64,000 bases of DNA, taken from NCBI GenBank assembly GCA_016782865.1, contig JADHXR010000009.1:1-64000 (forward strand), read 5' to 3'. Made by a program: the position numbers and the translations under genes. The DNA comes from Phycisphaerae bacterium. GTDB lineage: Bacteria > Planctomycetota > Phycisphaerae > Sedimentisphaerales > Anaerobacaceae. Below the pieces are notes generated by a model. The model had not been told where the DNA came from and did no database searches. It was given only the letters and a program-made list of their open reading frames with translations. This document shows, piece by piece, positions 45,963-53,533 of this stretch. Numbering within the stretch: position 1 is the first letter of the stretch; the number at the start of each line of letters is the position of its first letter.

Positions 45963-46518
45963 CGGAGGGAATAAGGAAAAAGGTCTGACCCTGGATGGTT
46001 CTCTAAGCAAGCCCAGTGAATGGATTACCGGGAGCATAGAACGGCTCTTGGGACTTGTAAACGACGACAACAAGCCAAAGAAGTCCATACAGAAGGTGGG
46101 GGCTGAATTGAAGGATAGGCTGGAGACGGCCACATTGAATATTCGGCTATTCCTGGCCACCAAGGCGATCCTCGGCGCCGCCGCGGACGCTGTCGATCTG
46201 GACATTCCAGCCAAAGTCGGCATGCTGGCCGGCCCCAACACACGGCTTGGCGCGTTTATTGCCATTTCCAACATCCGACTGGAGGAACTCCACGAAGAGC
46301 GAAAATCATCGAGGTCAGGCGATACCCGGTTGGAAAAGGCCCTCAAGACGCTGCCGCCCATCGAGCCGGAGAAGCTCAGGCCGAGCACTGACTCCCTGAA
46401 GCAACTCAAGGACAATATCCTGAAAGACGCCAAGGGCGAGGAGTGGCTGCGGATAAAAGTTCGGTCGCTGGAATATGACGATGGCTTCAGTTTTAGGGAA
46501 GTGATACAAGATAGCTAA
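45940..46518 (+). CDS. Hypothetical protein, uncertain 5' end
   Basis: About 192 residues from an ATG at 45940. The part from 45990 onwards looks like true coding sequence: a helical, Lys/Glu/Leu-rich protein (SEWITGSIERLLGLVNDDNK...VGAELKDRLETATLNIRLFLATKAILGAAADAVDLDIP) with no family that I recognise. The 5' 50 bases overlap the transposase relic and the aaggaaaaaggtctgaccc repeat, so the original start has probably been lost or replaced. The open frame extends back to 45730 but through non-coding sequence. It lies 68 bases before the DUF5131 gene. It may be a broken C-terminal fragment. Confidence 0.45.
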   Translation: MSVFAAISGGNKEKGLTLDGSLSKPSEWITGSIERLLGLVNDDNKPKKSIQKVGAELKDRLETATLNIRLFLATKAILGAAADAVDLDIPAKVGMLAGPNTRLGAFIAISNIRLEELHEERKSSRSGDTRLEKALKTLPPIEPEKLRPSTDSLKQLKDNILKDAKGEEWLRIKVRSLEYDDGFSFREVIQDS

Positions 46519-46586
46519 GAAAACACTTTGATCTTGGACTTACCAGGTACTATATTCTTGATGTGTGTTCGTTGATAGGAGATTAG

Positions 46587-47342
46587 ATGGCTCAGGACTC
46601 AAAAATTGAATGGACTCAATCCACTTGGAACCCCGTTACCGGCTGCACGAAGACTAGCACTGGCTGCAAGAATTGTTACGCCGAGCGAATTGCACTGCGG
46701 CTGAAGGCAATGGGCAATCCCAATTACGCCGATGGATTTCGGGTGACCCTGCATCACCAGGCACTGGAGATACCTCTGCGATGGAAACAGCCGCGCACCA
46801 TATTCGTTAACTCTATGAGTGACCTCTTCCACGAAGATGTTCCCTTGGACTTCATCTCGGAGGTCTTTGACATTATGCGCCGGGCGTGTCACCATCGATT
46901 TCAAATATTGACTAAGAGATCCGGGCGTCTGATGGAACTAAGCCCGGAATTGCCGTGGGGGGAGAACATCTGGATGGGTGTTACGGTTGAAAACACCGAC
47001 CACACTTGCCGAATGAATGACCTCAGAGCCACTGACGCGGTAGTCAAGTTTGTGTCGTTCGAGCCACTTCTGGGGCCGATTTCGGATGTTGATCTTGAAG
47101 GTATCGATTGGGTGATAGTCGGTGGCGAATCGGGGCCCAGGGCAAGATTGATGAGAGGCGAATGGGCTGTTGAGATTCGCGATCAATGTCTTGTCGCAGG
47201 CATTCCCTTCTTCTTCAAGCAATGGGGCGGTGTAAACAAGAAGAAAGCCGGGCGCATCCTGGAGGAACGCACTTGGGATGAAATGCCCCACGAATTTGAG
47301 GCGGCGGCGCGAAGGGAAGTAGAAAGTGGAATCTCCGGATAG
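46587..47342 (+). CDS. DUF5131 / phage Gp37-Gp68 family three-Cys-motif protein
   Basis: A 251-residue protein of the family named after phage Gp37/Gp68. The hallmark is NPVTGCTKTSTGCKNCYAERIALRLK, with the three cysteines that define the three-Cys motif; this resembles an Fe-S or metal site, and some authors see a distant radical-SAM-like fold. Other family blocks: RTIFVNSMSDLFHEDVP, FQILTKRSGRL, NIWMGVTVENTD, VKFVSFEPLLGPI, DWVIVGGESGPRARLM and PFFFKQWGG. AGGAG lies 5 bases before the ATG. It overlaps the next gene by 17 bases, and this pair recurs in many mobile and defence regions. Its chemistry is unknown to me. Confidence 0.9.
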   Translation: MAQDSKIEWTQSTWNPVTGCTKTSTGCKNCYAERIALRLKAMGNPNYADGFRVTLHHQALEIPLRWKQPRTIFVNSMSDLFHEDVPLDFISEVFDIMRRACHHRFQILTKRSGRLMELSPELPWGENIWMGVTVENTDHTCRMNDLRATDAVVKFVSFEPLLGPISDVDLEGIDWVIVGGESGPRARLMRGEWAVEIRDQCLVAGIPFFFKQWGGVNKKKAGRILEERTWDEMPHEFEAAARREVESGISG

Positions 47343-48441
47343 TTTCTTTCAGCAGAAAAGACCTTGGTCGAAATACAAGGATCTGATTCTCGACTATTAT
47401 CTTGTCCCCTACCTGCAGAAGGTCAAGCTGCTGCGACGCCCCATTGTCGTTGTCGACTGTTTTGCTGGCCCTGGGAGATTTGATGACGGTCTGCCGGGAA
47501 GTCCCCTCATCATCGCGGAGAAACTGCGACCTTTGTGCGAAGGTGGTGCGAGAGTCTTGGGGCTATACATTGAGAAGAAGGCCCAACGGTACAAGCAGCT
47601 TGTAAGAAACACTGAAGGTTCTCCCATTCCCGTGAAAACACGTCACGGCGAGTTCAGAGATCACGTTGATGAAGTAGCGGATTTGGCAAAAACCTGCACG
47701 GTGTTCATCTACGCGGACCCTTTCAAGCCAAGCGATATTCTCTTTGATGACCTACGAGTTGTTTATGACCGCACGAAGAGTGGTTCCAGCATCGAAACGC
47801 TCATTAACTTCATGAGCTTCGGTTTCGTTCGAGCCGTCTCAGGATTACGGAGTCGCATAGTCACTGATGGTGTGGTCAGAGAAGATCACGAATTGACAGC
47901 CCGATGGGACAATGTTGCCGGTGGTACATATTGGCACAACATAGTCTTCGGGGCCTCTGGATCCGAAGATGACAAGGCCGACCAACTGGCAGCCAGTTAT
48001 TCGGAAAATCTTGCGCGATGGTTCAAATGGCGTCTATGGTGCCCAATCCGTGAGAAATATGCGGATAAGAATCCGAAGTACCATCTGGTCTTTGGCTCGC
48101 CGTCAGAGCACGCGGTTGACCTGATGAATCGTGCTATGGTCAAAGCCCGTCGCAAGTTCATTGAAGACGGATTCATCAAAGGCTTCCTCTTTCCAAATCA
48201 GCCTGAGAAAGAGGTATTCAACCTTGAGGAAGTCATAAAGCTTGTCCTCGCAACTGCAGGAGTAACAAACAAGGTATCTTGGAGGAAACTCCGATTGTGC
48301 ACAACAATGGCAAAGCCAGGGACATACACTGACTCTGAGTTCAATAGAGCCATTAAGGAGGCTATCCGAAGCGGCAGGTTGGGAAGCGATTGCCCGGGAA
48401 AGAAGATTGAGGATAACGCAGCTGTATGGCCGCTCAGATGA
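47326..48441 (+). CDS. tcmP: Three-Cys-motif partner protein TcmP
   Basis: A 371-residue protein that almost always accompanies the DUF5131 three-Cys protein, as it does here with a 17-base overlap. It starts at GTG 47326. Family pattern: RPWSKYKDLILDYYLVPYLQKV, VVVDCFAGPGRFDDGLPGSPLIIAEKL, VLGLYIEKKAQRYKQL and CTVFIYADPFKPSDILFDDL, then a long helical region with WKWRLWCPIREKY and YHLVFGSPSEHAVDLMNRAM. The DCFAGPG segment resembles the SAM-binding loop of class I methyltransferases, and the DPF segment sits where their catalytic motif would be; that comparison is inference. It closes the rightward block that begins with hsdM. Confidence 0.9.
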   Translation: MESPDSFFQQKRPWSKYKDLILDYYLVPYLQKVKLLRRPIVVVDCFAGPGRFDDGLPGSPLIIAEKLRPLCEGGARVLGLYIEKKAQRYKQLVRNTEGSPIPVKTRHGEFRDHVDEVADLAKTCTVFIYADPFKPSDILFDDLRVVYDRTKSGSSIETLINFMSFGFVRAVSGLRSRIVTDGVVREDHELTARWDNVAGGTYWHNIVFGASGSEDDKADQLAASYSENLARWFKWRLWCPIREKYADKNPKYHLVFGSPSEHAVDLMNRAMVKARRKFIEDGFIKGFLFPNQPEKEVFNLEEVIKLVLATAGVTNKVSWRKLRLCTTMAKPGTYTDSEFNRAIKEAIRSGRLGSDCPGKKIEDNAAVWPLR

Positions 48442-48746
48442 GTAGCTATCAAATCAGCGATCAGAGTAGCGCCTGGTCAAGTGTTCAGTAGACGGTATGC
48501 CCCTCACTCTTTTTCGGCAAAGAGTCTGAATCACACGGAGCGCCTGCTTTGTCTGATCATGAGACCCTTAGGTCTCAGCGCATCAAAAAGCCAGAGAGGA
48601 GAGGACACAAATGACGGATAGACTGAGCGCGTATCCAGGCAACTCGGCAACAATGAAAATGCTTCGGAAGCGAGACAGGTGTTCCACTTCTATTTTTCGC
48701 TGAGAGAACTACGTTATGGATCATCGGAACAAATGCTCTTGCTCGA
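48442..48746. other. Convergent spacer, nothing recognised
   Basis: About 300 bases between the end of tcmP and the end of the frameshifted nuclease-like gene. I see no coding pattern, terminator-like hairpin with T-run, or repeat. Confidence 0.5.
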
Positions 48747-49876
48747 TCATATCTGTCTGAAAACCATCACTGTGCCATCGGAAAATACAGAGACAACCGA
48801 TTGGTCAAAATGTTGGTATTTCTCAATTTCTGGCTTGGTGAGCAAAGGTTGGGAGAAAGGCTCTGAAGTCATTCCAGAATCATAAATGTCGCGCCGGAGC
48901 CCTTGGAAAACAAAACGCCTCCCTGAAAAAAGGGGAACACCCAGTTTTTTCTCCTTTCCATAGAGTCTCTTATAACGAATCGATTCCTTAGGCAGCCATG
49001 AATCGAACCATCTTCCGATGAATTCGTCTCCATCAATTGTGATAGTCTCCAGAAGGTTTCGATCACGCTGCTCATCTATGATTGTGCGGGGAATCAAGTG
49101 TTTTCGTGCCAAATATTGATAAGCGTAGAGATTCAGCGCGTAGGCGCTGCGTGGCAATCCAATAAACTGAAGTACTCTGCAGTAGTGTTTGAGTCTGTGG
49201 TATTTTATGTCACCTCGCTCGTAGAGTCTTCTGAATGAGTTCTTGTCGGGATCGGATAGAACAATACGAGGAGGACCTTCGCCGTGCCCAATGAATGTGG
49301 AGACAATCAGCTCTAAGTCGAATTGCTCTCCACGAGCATGATGGGCGTTCTTCTTATCAATGCCCCCACCGATCTGCTTCGATTGATATCCTACATGACT
49401 TGTTCCTTTAGATTCAAAAATACATTCAAGTATGCCGTCTGTTCCTCGATAATCGAAACGCTTACCCCTGCCCGGCAAAGAACCTAATTGGTCCCAAGGG
49501 ATGTTGAAGTGTCTCTGTGCAAGTAGACACATAACTCCGATGCCGATTTCTTCGCTCCGATTTGCCTGCAAATCGGAAAATCGGAACCGTACATGCCTCG
49601 AAAAGACAGGTATGGACCATCAAGATCGAGGATGTGTGTGTAAAGCCACGCGGACTTCAGGCATTCATCTCTCGCCGAAGACGGTATTGCTGCTGTCTTG
49701 CAGCCAATTGCGTGAAGCAGGTCACGGGGAGTAAATGTAAAACCTGTCTGAGGGAGGCCTCGGACGGTATCGTAGATTTGATTCTCTTGAGGCAACGGCC
49801 CTGCCGATGAGATCGAGACGGCCACTGTGTGAGGCCGGTCAAGAAACCTATCCAAATCTGCTTGTGTTGTGGTCAT
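48747..49876 (-). pseudogene. PD-(D/E)XK-like protein split in two frames by an 8-bp duplication
   Basis: Two overlapping minus-strand frames (ATG at 49876 to 49484; ATG at 49571 to 48747) are one gene. At 49570-49585 aaatcgga is duplicated; removing one unit joins SFRGMYGSDL directly to QANRSEEIGIGVMCLLAQ in one frame of about 373 residues. The second half has GKRFDYRGTDGILECIFESKGTSHVGYQSKQI, with D...ESK spacing like a PD-(D/E)XK nuclease, and then helical and basic segments (RDRNLLETITIDGDEFIGRWF). The first half (MTTTQADLDRFLDRPHTVAVS...) is unassigned. A restriction-type role is plausible from the motif and the setting. As it stands the gene makes two fragments; slippage could restore the full protein. 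Confidence 0.7.
49570..49585. repeat. Perfect 8-bp tandem duplication at the frameshift
   Basis: aaatcggaaaatcgga, two copies of aaatcgga. It overlaps a near-perfect palindrome (ccgatttgc/gcaaatcgg, 49556-49577 region), which could promote slippage. Confidence 0.9.
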
Positions 49877-50487
49877 TTCCTTTAGATTGAACAATCGCCT
49901 GAAGCGGACGGCGAGGCAACTGAACTCGGCGTTTTTGAAAAACGACGCTCTTTGACAGCTGTCCCGAGCTAGCTTGGCCCTTGGTTTAGATAATCAGAAT
50001 ATTGCCGGAATAAGAAATCTATACCACGGGGCCGCAATGTGCAAGAGAAGAATCTCGCCGGCGTGCGACGAGACGGTTCGATGAGCAGTACGCGAACGAC
50101 CAAACAAATCGCCCTGCACGTGACCTCCGGCTCACTGAGCCGACACTCAAAACCCTGTAGGTATCGTATGTCGTGGGATTTATGATAAAAGATCTTACCC
50201 ATACATACCACACATACGTACCGGACAGAGCAAATTACGGATAAGTCAATCACGTATTTGGCAGCTAAACTACCTTGAGTAGATATTTATCGCCTTTTCG
50301 CAGATATTGCTACCAAGGTCGCCAAGAATTCGACTTTTAGATTTCAAGAACCGCTGGTCTCTTACAAGAAGAAAGTTTGTATAATTGCGAGTCTAAAGAG
50401 ATTCTGATATTGTCTTGGCGTCGGAAAGCTTGGTTGGGCTATTGAGCGTTTGGTATCGGAAACATCGGATTTTGACGACTATTGGCT
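49877..50487. other. Divergent spacer, no gene recognised
   Basis: Some 600 bases upstream of both the nuclease-like gene and the channel-like gene. The short frames are not protein-like. A cataccacacatacgtacc string (about 50203-50222) resembles cgtaccacgcatacgtac at about 55406, so another low-copy repeat flanks the membrane-protein cluster. The 100 bases before 50488 are AT-rich and probably contain a promoter. Confidence 0.45.
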
Positions 50488-51597
50488 ATGACAGTTGAAA
50501 AAAGAGCGAAGAAAGTAAAACTTCGACGGTTTGGTAGATTCTTTCTCACACAGATTAGAAACAGACCGTTAACATTACTTGTTTGTCTCTTAGGGTTGGT
50601 ATATTCGTCAGCAACTTGCCTAATAGTGATTTGCGATAAGGAAAGCCTTGGCAGCGCTCTCACCAAGATTATACCTGCTTTCTTGGGTGAATTGGGAAAA
50701 GTAGAAGATGGCTCTCCGATCACACAGATCAGCATTCTGGTTGTACTACTAATTAGCGTTATCACTTTGGCAGTTGTTACAGCTAAAATAACGAGCATGT
50801 TTGTAGAATTCTGCAGAAGAGGAGGTAGTGTCGTGAAAAAGGTCGATCTGTCAAATCATATCATCATCTGTGGCTGGAATTTCCAGGGTGACAGAATTGT
50901 TGCTGAACTGATGTGCAGTCAAGTGACACCCCGACGAGAGGTCGTCGTCCTTGCAAATTGCGATACTCGCCCGGTGAAGAACGAGAGCGTAGAGTTCGTT
51001 GAAGGGGATCCAACTCAGGATGAGAGTCTTGTCCGAGCTGGTATAAGTAGGGCTGACAGTGTCATTGTCCTCAGCGATCTCACCAAACCAGCTAATGAAT
51101 CCGATGCAGAAGCACTGATGATAGTATTGGCAGTGGAATCTCTCAATCGAGCTGTTCACAGCTGCGTTCAGGTAGCAAATTCTGCTAATCGGATACACTT
51201 TGAACGCGCACATGCTGATGAGATCATCTGTCTCGATCAAATCGGGGGAAATCTTGTTGTCTCTTCTGCTTTAAATCATGGTACATCACGGATTGTGTCG
51301 GAGTTGTTGACTTTCAACTCTGGCAGCGAGTTTTACCGATACGAAGAGCTTCTGTCCGATGAACTGGTTGGAAAAGAGTTCTGTGGCGCTGTTCAGGTAC
51401 TAGCTCAGAAGCGTATAATACTCTTGGGCATCGAAACAGATGATTCTGAAGTTTTGAGACAAGAGCTATGTGGTGACATAGTACGTTCCTCAGAATTGGG
51501 AAATAGAATCGTAGTTCTCAACCCGCAGCACCCATACAAGATTTGCCAAGGTGACGCACTTTTCCTCATCGCCGAGTCAGCGCCAGTTGGACTCTGA
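50488..51597 (+). CDS. Two-helix channel-like protein with TrkA-N (RCK) domain, no K+ filter seen
   Basis: A 369-residue membrane protein. Helix 1 is about residues 28-50 (LTLLVCLLGLVYSSATCLIVI) and helix 2 about 83-108 (ISILVVLLISVITLAVVTAKITSMF); an RCK-type Rossmann domain begins at NHIIICGWNFQG (123-134), followed by EFVEGDPTQDESLVRAGI and ADSVIVLSD. This is the MthK-like layout, with a late TrkA-C-like region (VQVLAQKRIILLGIETDD). Between the helices, where TVGYGD is expected, the sequence is AFLGELGKVEDGSPIT, so no potassium filter is visible; the closest idea is the divergent CASTOR/POLLUX-type channels. ATG at 50488 is chosen over TTG two codons earlier; no clear ribosome site. It faces two unknown membrane proteins on the other strand. 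Confidence 0.7.
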   Translation: MTVEKRAKKVKLRRFGRFFLTQIRNRPLTLLVCLLGLVYSSATCLIVICDKESLGSALTKIIPAFLGELGKVEDGSPITQISILVVLLISVITLAVVTAKITSMFVEFCRRGGSVVKKVDLSNHIIICGWNFQGDRIVAELMCSQVTPRREVVVLANCDTRPVKNESVEFVEGDPTQDESLVRAGISRADSVIVLSDLTKPANESDAEALMIVLAVESLNRAVHSCVQVANSANRIHFERAHADEIICLDQIGGNLVVSSALNHGTSRIVSELLTFNSGSEFYRYEELLSDELVGKEFCGAVQVLAQKRIILLGIETDDSEVLRQELCGDIVRSSELGNRIVVLNPQHPYKICQGDALFLIAESAPVGL

Positions 51598-52020
51598 AAA
51601 AAAAAGCATCCTGCCCTAATTGACGCGGTATTCTTCCGTTTTTTCTCATAGACTGTGGTCGTGAATATTTGAGTGGCACATGTTTTTCGACCAAACTGCC
51701 ATCGTCGAGTGCAAAAGACGCCGATGCAGTGAATTGTATGGCAGGTAATTTTCTGGCCGTGCGGATACGTTCCAAACGCATTTAGTCTGCTCTCTACTCG
51801 ACACCACCAATGAACCATGTAATTGTCAGGAAGGCCGGGAAATCCCATCAATCATCTGTGTCGAAGACAGACAGCACAGCGGTCGCTTCCATCTTCTCTG
51901 AACGCCTTGATTGGACCCATCTGGTCATTGACAAGCGCATCTACGATCAAGGATATCGGTGTATCAATTATGGACAAATTGCAGTCAGTGCACACAACTT
52001 ACGGATAAGCTCTGAATAAA
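51598..52020. other. Convergent spacer, nothing recognised
   Basis: About 420 bases between the ends of the channel-like gene and the repeat-containing membrane protein gene. An A-run follows the stop of the former. Short frames here lack any family pattern, and I see no clear terminator hairpin. Confidence 0.45.
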
Positions 52021-53442
52021 TCAATGAGCTGCTTCAACGGAAGTAACCTCAAGAACGTCAAACAACCACTTAGACTTTCTTCTGATCCCACTGACATAGA
52101 ATGACATTGGCTCCCTGCGACCCTCATGAAACCAAATCTTGAGGGTGCCAACATTATACATATACCATTCGACAACGTCGTTCGCAGCCTCTACTTTCGC
52201 ATCGTATTTCCGCCTCTGGATTGTCTCACCGTCTTCACCTATTGTCGACTGAATGATCATTTGATTTGGTGTGATTGCCACATAGTGAAACAATCCCCGG
52301 ATATATGAGATCAAAATAGAAGTCAGATAGGCGAGCCCAACACCGAGATACAGTGCGGGGCTGGCAAAAATCGAGATGAGTTTTGCGTACCCATATATAT
52401 CATCGAGCACTCCCCCAAAAACAGTCAAGACAATAAAGAGGAACATGCTGGCACCGATAGCAATTGACACGGCAAAGCTGAAATCATAGTCTTCGATCGT
52501 ATGACAGAAGAGCCACACACAGAACCACGACAGTCCCACGATTTCTGATTTTGCCGGGAAATACCATACGATTAGGGCCGCTGGAAGGGACCACATGATG
52601 GTAGGGACATGCAATATCTTCTTTGTCCAATTGAAGACGACCAGCCAGCTTTCGTGTTCATCGGACAGTCTGATCTCCATCTGCCAACGGGTTGTGGCCC
52701 GTCGCATTAAGAGTATGAACGCAAGGATCGCAAACGCGAGAATTCCCGCCCCGAAATATACGGCAACAGCTTCTGAGCACTTCCAGGAGAAGTCGGGGGA
52801 TTGACGCATTGTCGCAAGAGCAAGCCAAGTCAGCCATGCGAGGACACCCAATACTAAAACACAAAGTGCATAAGTCAATGGCTTCGGATTGAATCTCTTC
52901 CTCTTCTTGCCTTCCCGTCTCTGCTCGCGGATTGAACGACGCATCCACGCGCAAAACGCCACAATCAAGAAACCCGCAATTCCTGCAGAAATGTAAACAG
53001 TGACAGCCTTTGAACTCGTCCAAGCGAAGTCAGTGGATTGCTGCATGCTTCTTATTATCAGCCAGGCCCACATAGCATCCAATAGCAGTAGGACAAGGCC
53101 GAGCCAGTAGGCCAGATATGCTTTGTGTGGCTTCCCATACCTTCTTTGCACGAGAAAAGCAATCACAAAGAGGATCGCAGCTGTGCCAGTAGCGTATATT
53201 GGGATGGCCATGAGAGATGTCCACGTAAAATCTGGATTCGCCTGGAGTCTCAGAATGCCCCACACGACAACAGGAGCAATTAGTAACACAAGCAATGTGG
53301 CCAATGCCACAGCGACAAACCATGTCTTCTTACTGCTAACCTCTTCATGCTGAGGCTTTGTCTCATCCACAGAATCTCTTGCAGGGGAGTTCTCCGCCTG
53401 GCCTTCACTCAATAGGTCATTGTTCTGATTCTCTTCTTCCAT
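52021..53442 (-). CDS. Polytopic membrane protein with three internal repeats and a PH-like tail
   Basis: A 473-residue protein of unknown family. After an acidic soluble start (residues 1-38) come three repeats of about 75-85 residues, each with two hydrophobic helices around a conserved short segment: NPDFTWTSLMAIPIY, STDFAWTSSKAVTVY and SPDFSWKCSEAVAVY, each ending in an A-rich helix and a basic cluster (FLVQRR, AWMRRS, LLMRRA). Further helices follow (about 270-390). The last ~85 residues (HYVAITPNQMIIQSTIGEDGETIQRRKYDAKVEAANDVVEWYMY) resemble a bacterial PH-like domain. GGGGAG precedes the ATG. It is probably co-transcribed with the 539-residue gene 91 bases upstream. The function is unknown. 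Confidence 0.7.
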   Translation of the reverse strand: MEEENQNNDLLSEGQAENSPARDSVDETKPQHEEVSSKKTWFVAVALATLLVLLIAPVVVWGILRLQANPDFTWTSLMAIPIYATGTAAILFVIAFLVQRRYGKPHKAYLAYWLGLVLLLLDAMWAWLIIRSMQQSTDFAWTSSKAVTVYISAGIAGFLIVAFCAWMRRSIREQRREGKKRKRFNPKPLTYALCVLVLGVLAWLTWLALATMRQSPDFSWKCSEAVAVYFGAGILAFAILAFILLMRRATTRWQMEIRLSDEHESWLVVFNWTKKILHVPTIMWSLPAALIVWYFPAKSEIVGLSWFCVWLFCHTIEDYDFSFAVSIAIGASMFLFIVLTVFGGVLDDIYGYAKLISIFASPALYLGVGLAYLTSILISYIRGLFHYVAITPNQMIIQSTIGEDGETIQRRKYDAKVEAANDVVEWYMYNVGTLKIWFHEGRREPMSFYVSGIRRKSKWLFDVLEVTSVEAAH

Positions 53443-53533
53443 TCTTGCTCCCCTTTAAACCCTTTGTTCCTTTGTAGAAATACAATAGAGCATTTTGCAC
53501 GGCCACTCTTCAAACGGATATATTCCTCGATCC

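Noticed and set aside
46587-48441. Prophage remnant because of the phage Gp37/Gp68 family name
   Set aside because: No structural, lysis, integrase or packaging genes surround it, and the family is also common outside phages.
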